Both the position numbers and the translations under genes were made by a program. From Flavobacterium davisii (GTDB lineage: Bacteria; Bacteroidota; Bacteroidia; Flavobacteriales; Flavobacteriaceae): 64,000 nt of DNA. The stretch spans positions 744,001 through 808,000 of the forward strand of contig NZ_CP067378.1 of the NCBI RefSeq assembly GCF_019565505.1, written 5' to 3'. Below, in pieces: positions 62,571 to 64,000 of the stretch. The notes under the pieces were generated by a model. That model made no database searches. It saw only the letters and a list, made by a program, of their open reading frames with translations, and was not told the origin of the DNA. Within the stretch, counting starts at the first letter, position 1. The number at the start of each line of letters is the position of its first letter.

Positions 62571-62636
62571 ATTAAGTTAAGAAAATTTCACAAACTATCT
62601 TTTTGATTTTTAGAAACTACTGGTTTTATTCTACCT

Positions 62637-62890
62637 CCGCTCCCGCGCGAATCCTTTCGCGTGTCAGTTACAATTTAAAAAACTGAAAAACACAAATATC
62701 TTCCAGCAATCCTCTTGATCCAGAATAATCGACTGCACTACTATATTTGTAATCTTCAGGTCTAAACACTATTCCTTCCGCAACTGGATTATTGTGAATG
62801 TAATCATTTTTTTGTTTGATTACTTCAAGTTGCTAGTTGATTATTTTTATCTTTTATTACTGCCACGCGAAAGGATTCGCGCGGGAGCGG
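62637..62890. repeat. REP-bounded element with RAYT remnant
   Basis: A 25-bp sequence at 62637-62661 recurs as a perfect inverted copy at 62866-62890. Each arm contains CGCGAAAGGATTCGCG, a hairpin in itself, and is far richer in G+C than the surroundings. Between the arms lies the C-terminal end of a RAYT gene. This is the expected anatomy of a REP/REPIN unit with its transposase decayed. Confidence 0.8.
62668..62830 (-). pseudogene. RAYT transposase C-terminal fragment
   Basis: EVIKQKNDYIHNNPVAEG and FRPEDYKYSSAVDYSGSRG, then LLEDICVF and a stop at 62668. YIHNNPV and PEDYxYSSAxDY are diagnostic of the RAYT/Y1 transposase C-terminus. An in-frame TAG lies just upstream at about 62830 and the catalytic half is gone. 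The REP arms stand 7 and 35 bp away. Confidence 0.8.
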
Positions 62891-63179
62891 GGGTCTAAAA
62901 GGGCAATGTACTATCGTTTGTATTGAGAACCATTTTGGAACATACGTTAATAAAAAAACTAACAGGACTTAAAAGACCTGTTAGGTTTCGATAGGAACAA
63001 GCATCGTTAATGTTTATTGAAAACCCATAAAAAAACAATGCGCTATCATTGTACTATAAGGACTTACTGACAACCTTTTATTGTTTAATCTAATTGTTTG
63101 TTTGAGCCAGAAACTTGAACAAGCCTTAAAATCACATTATCATCTAAAAGAAGTCCGTACCTCAGAGTTCATATGAAGT
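62891..63179. other. Non-coding spacer before the minisatellite
   Basis: About 290 bp between the REP arm and the tandem repeats. No gene, no hairpin with T-tract. It includes the short tail of the frame that crosses the repeats (63140-63180). Nothing else seen. Confidence 0.5.
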
Positions 63180-63690
63180 TTACCATACGTATTTAGAAAA
63201 TTACCATGCGCATTCAAAGATTTACCATGCGTATTTAGAAAATCACCATACGCATACAAAGATTTACCATGTGTATTTAGAAAATTACCATGAGCATACA
63301 AAGATTTACCATGCGTATTTAGAAAATTACCATGAGCATACAAAGATTTACCATGCGTATTTAGAAAATTACCATGAGCATACAAAGATTTACCATGCGT
63401 ATTTAGAAAATTACCATGCGCATACAAAGATTTACCATGTGTATTTAGAAAATTACCATGCGCATACAAAGATTTACCATGCGTATTTAGAAAATTACCA
63501 TACGCATTTAAAAAATTACCATGCACATATAAAGATTTACCATGCGTATTTAGAAAATTACCATGCACATACAAAGATTTACCATGCGTATTTAGAAAAT
63601 TACCATGCGCATACAAAGTTTTACCATGCGTATTTAGAAAATTACCATGCACATATAAAGATTTACCATGCGTATTTAGAAAATTACGGT
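63180..63690. repeat. Minisatellite of 42-bp units (two 21-bp halves), about 12 copies
   Basis: The unit alternates two related 21-mers, one with TACCATGCGTATTTAGAAAAT and one with TACCATGCGCATACAAAGAT. Because 21 and 42 are multiples of three, both strands stay open: minus as HGNFLNTHGKSLYA, plus as YHEHTKIYHAYLEN. Copies differ by a few transitions, and one half-unit is lost near 63500. A single unit stands at 60121-60165 in repeat copy A. No direct spacer pattern, so not CRISPR. Whether either frame is translated is not known. Confidence 0.85.
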
Positions 63691-64000
63691 GTTCAGTTGA
63701 AGTTTTAAGATTAGTAATACTATTAAACTTCTTTTGAGAAATTCTCTTTTACTTTCAACACGGCTAGTGCAAGCCACATACCTTATCAACATAGATTTAT
63801 TATTGCAAAATACAAATCTCTTGAAAATACATCTAGCCAATTAACAGTAGTTAAACTTATACAATAAACACTTTTTTATGATATATATATTCCCGACTCA
63901 TTAGATTTTAGGCAAACAAAAACCACAAGCTTTCTACTGATTGTGGTTCTTAACTTGGTTGTGCAATATTATGGGTACGAGCTTAAAGCTCGCACGAGCC
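63676..64000. repeat. Intercassette repeat, copy B (runs off the window)
   Basis: Nearly the same as 60146-60475, including the decayed RAYT start (MSREYIYHKK then stop, minus strand near 63890) and terminator. The left inverted-repeat arm has been degraded (GGCTAGTGCAAGCCAC) while the right arm survives. By analogy another immunity gene should end just beyond position 64000. Confidence 0.8.
63916..63949 (-). terminator. Terminator in repeat copy B
   Basis: Same ACCACAA/TTGTGGT stem as at 60391-60424, with a T-rich tract on the minus strand; presumably ends the next cassette beyond the window. Confidence 0.7.

Noticed and set aside
63180..63690. CRISPR-like array
   Set aside because: The repeats are contiguous 21/42-bp units without unique spacers, and no cas genes are near.
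1..64000. tRNA or rRNA genes
   Set aside because: I found no cloverleaf-like segments or rRNA-like conserved stretches.

Overview
The window is AT-rich DNA from a member of the Bacteroidota, most likely Flavobacteriaceae. Gene families, AT-biased codons and several TAnnTTTG (-7 type) promoter boxes support this. I cannot name the genus from sequence alone.

Region 1 (1-48.4 kb) is one very large surface-polysaccharide locus, almost entirely on the minus strand. Read in the direction of transcription from 48.4 kb down, it starts with an outer-membrane export lipoprotein and a tyrosine autokinase (wza2/wzc2). Next come nucleotide-sugar genes (tviC-like epimerase, tviB-like dehydrogenase, UDP-glucose dehydrogenase, rmlB, rmlA), a Wzx flippase, a Wzy-type polymerase, glycosyltransferases and an AsnB-type amidotransferase. 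An EpsG-like polymerase and a bacillosamine-type module follow (GT4, PglC-like initiating transferase, PglD-like acetyltransferase, PglE-like aminotransferase, PglF/CapD-like dehydratase), then a second wza/wzc pair ending at a strong terminator near 24.1 kb. After a 1-kb non-coding gap lie two plus-strand genes (CpsB-type phosphatase, acyltransferase). A second minus-strand series then runs from 21.2 kb to the left edge: ABC exporter (Wzm/Wzt), many glycosyltransferases, a non-hydrolysing UDP-GlcNAc 2-epimerase, a sialic-acid-type set (short NeuB, NeuA, HAD phosphatase), FkbM methyltransferase, acyltransferase, and an MBOAT flanked by two SGNH-like proteins. Two complete export logics (Wzx/Wzy and ABC) and two Wza/Wzc pairs side by side suggest that at least two glycans are made.

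Region 2 (48.5-56.7 kb) is housekeeping or metabolic: recR, a small exported protein, a sodium:solute symporter, a CoA-binding protein, a MarC family protein, CtlX-like citrulline hydrolase, arginase and citrate synthase.

Region 3 (56.8-64 kb) is an accessory island of polymorphic-toxin cassettes. It holds a YwqJ-like deaminase toxin tail followed directly by a protein in which an unknown N-terminal domain is fused to an endonuclease V-like domain; a second deaminase toxin, split by an in-frame stop, with an SMI1/KNR4-like immunity protein; and an orphan toxin tail with an unrecognised putative immunity gene. The cassettes are separated by near-identical intercassette repeats, REP palindromes with RAYT transposase fragments, a 21/42-bp minisatellite and a dead IS3-family element.

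Data quality: about 45 open reading frames are broken by one-base indels, mostly a missing A/T in a run of five or more, and each is repaired by one base. They hit many unrelated genes, including rmlB, ugd and a symporter. Sequencing or assembly error is the simplest reading, so I annotate such genes as one CDS and give the break point. A few lesions look like true mutations: a ~16-nt deletion at about 9985, the in-frame stop near 61222, and the transposase D-to-A change.
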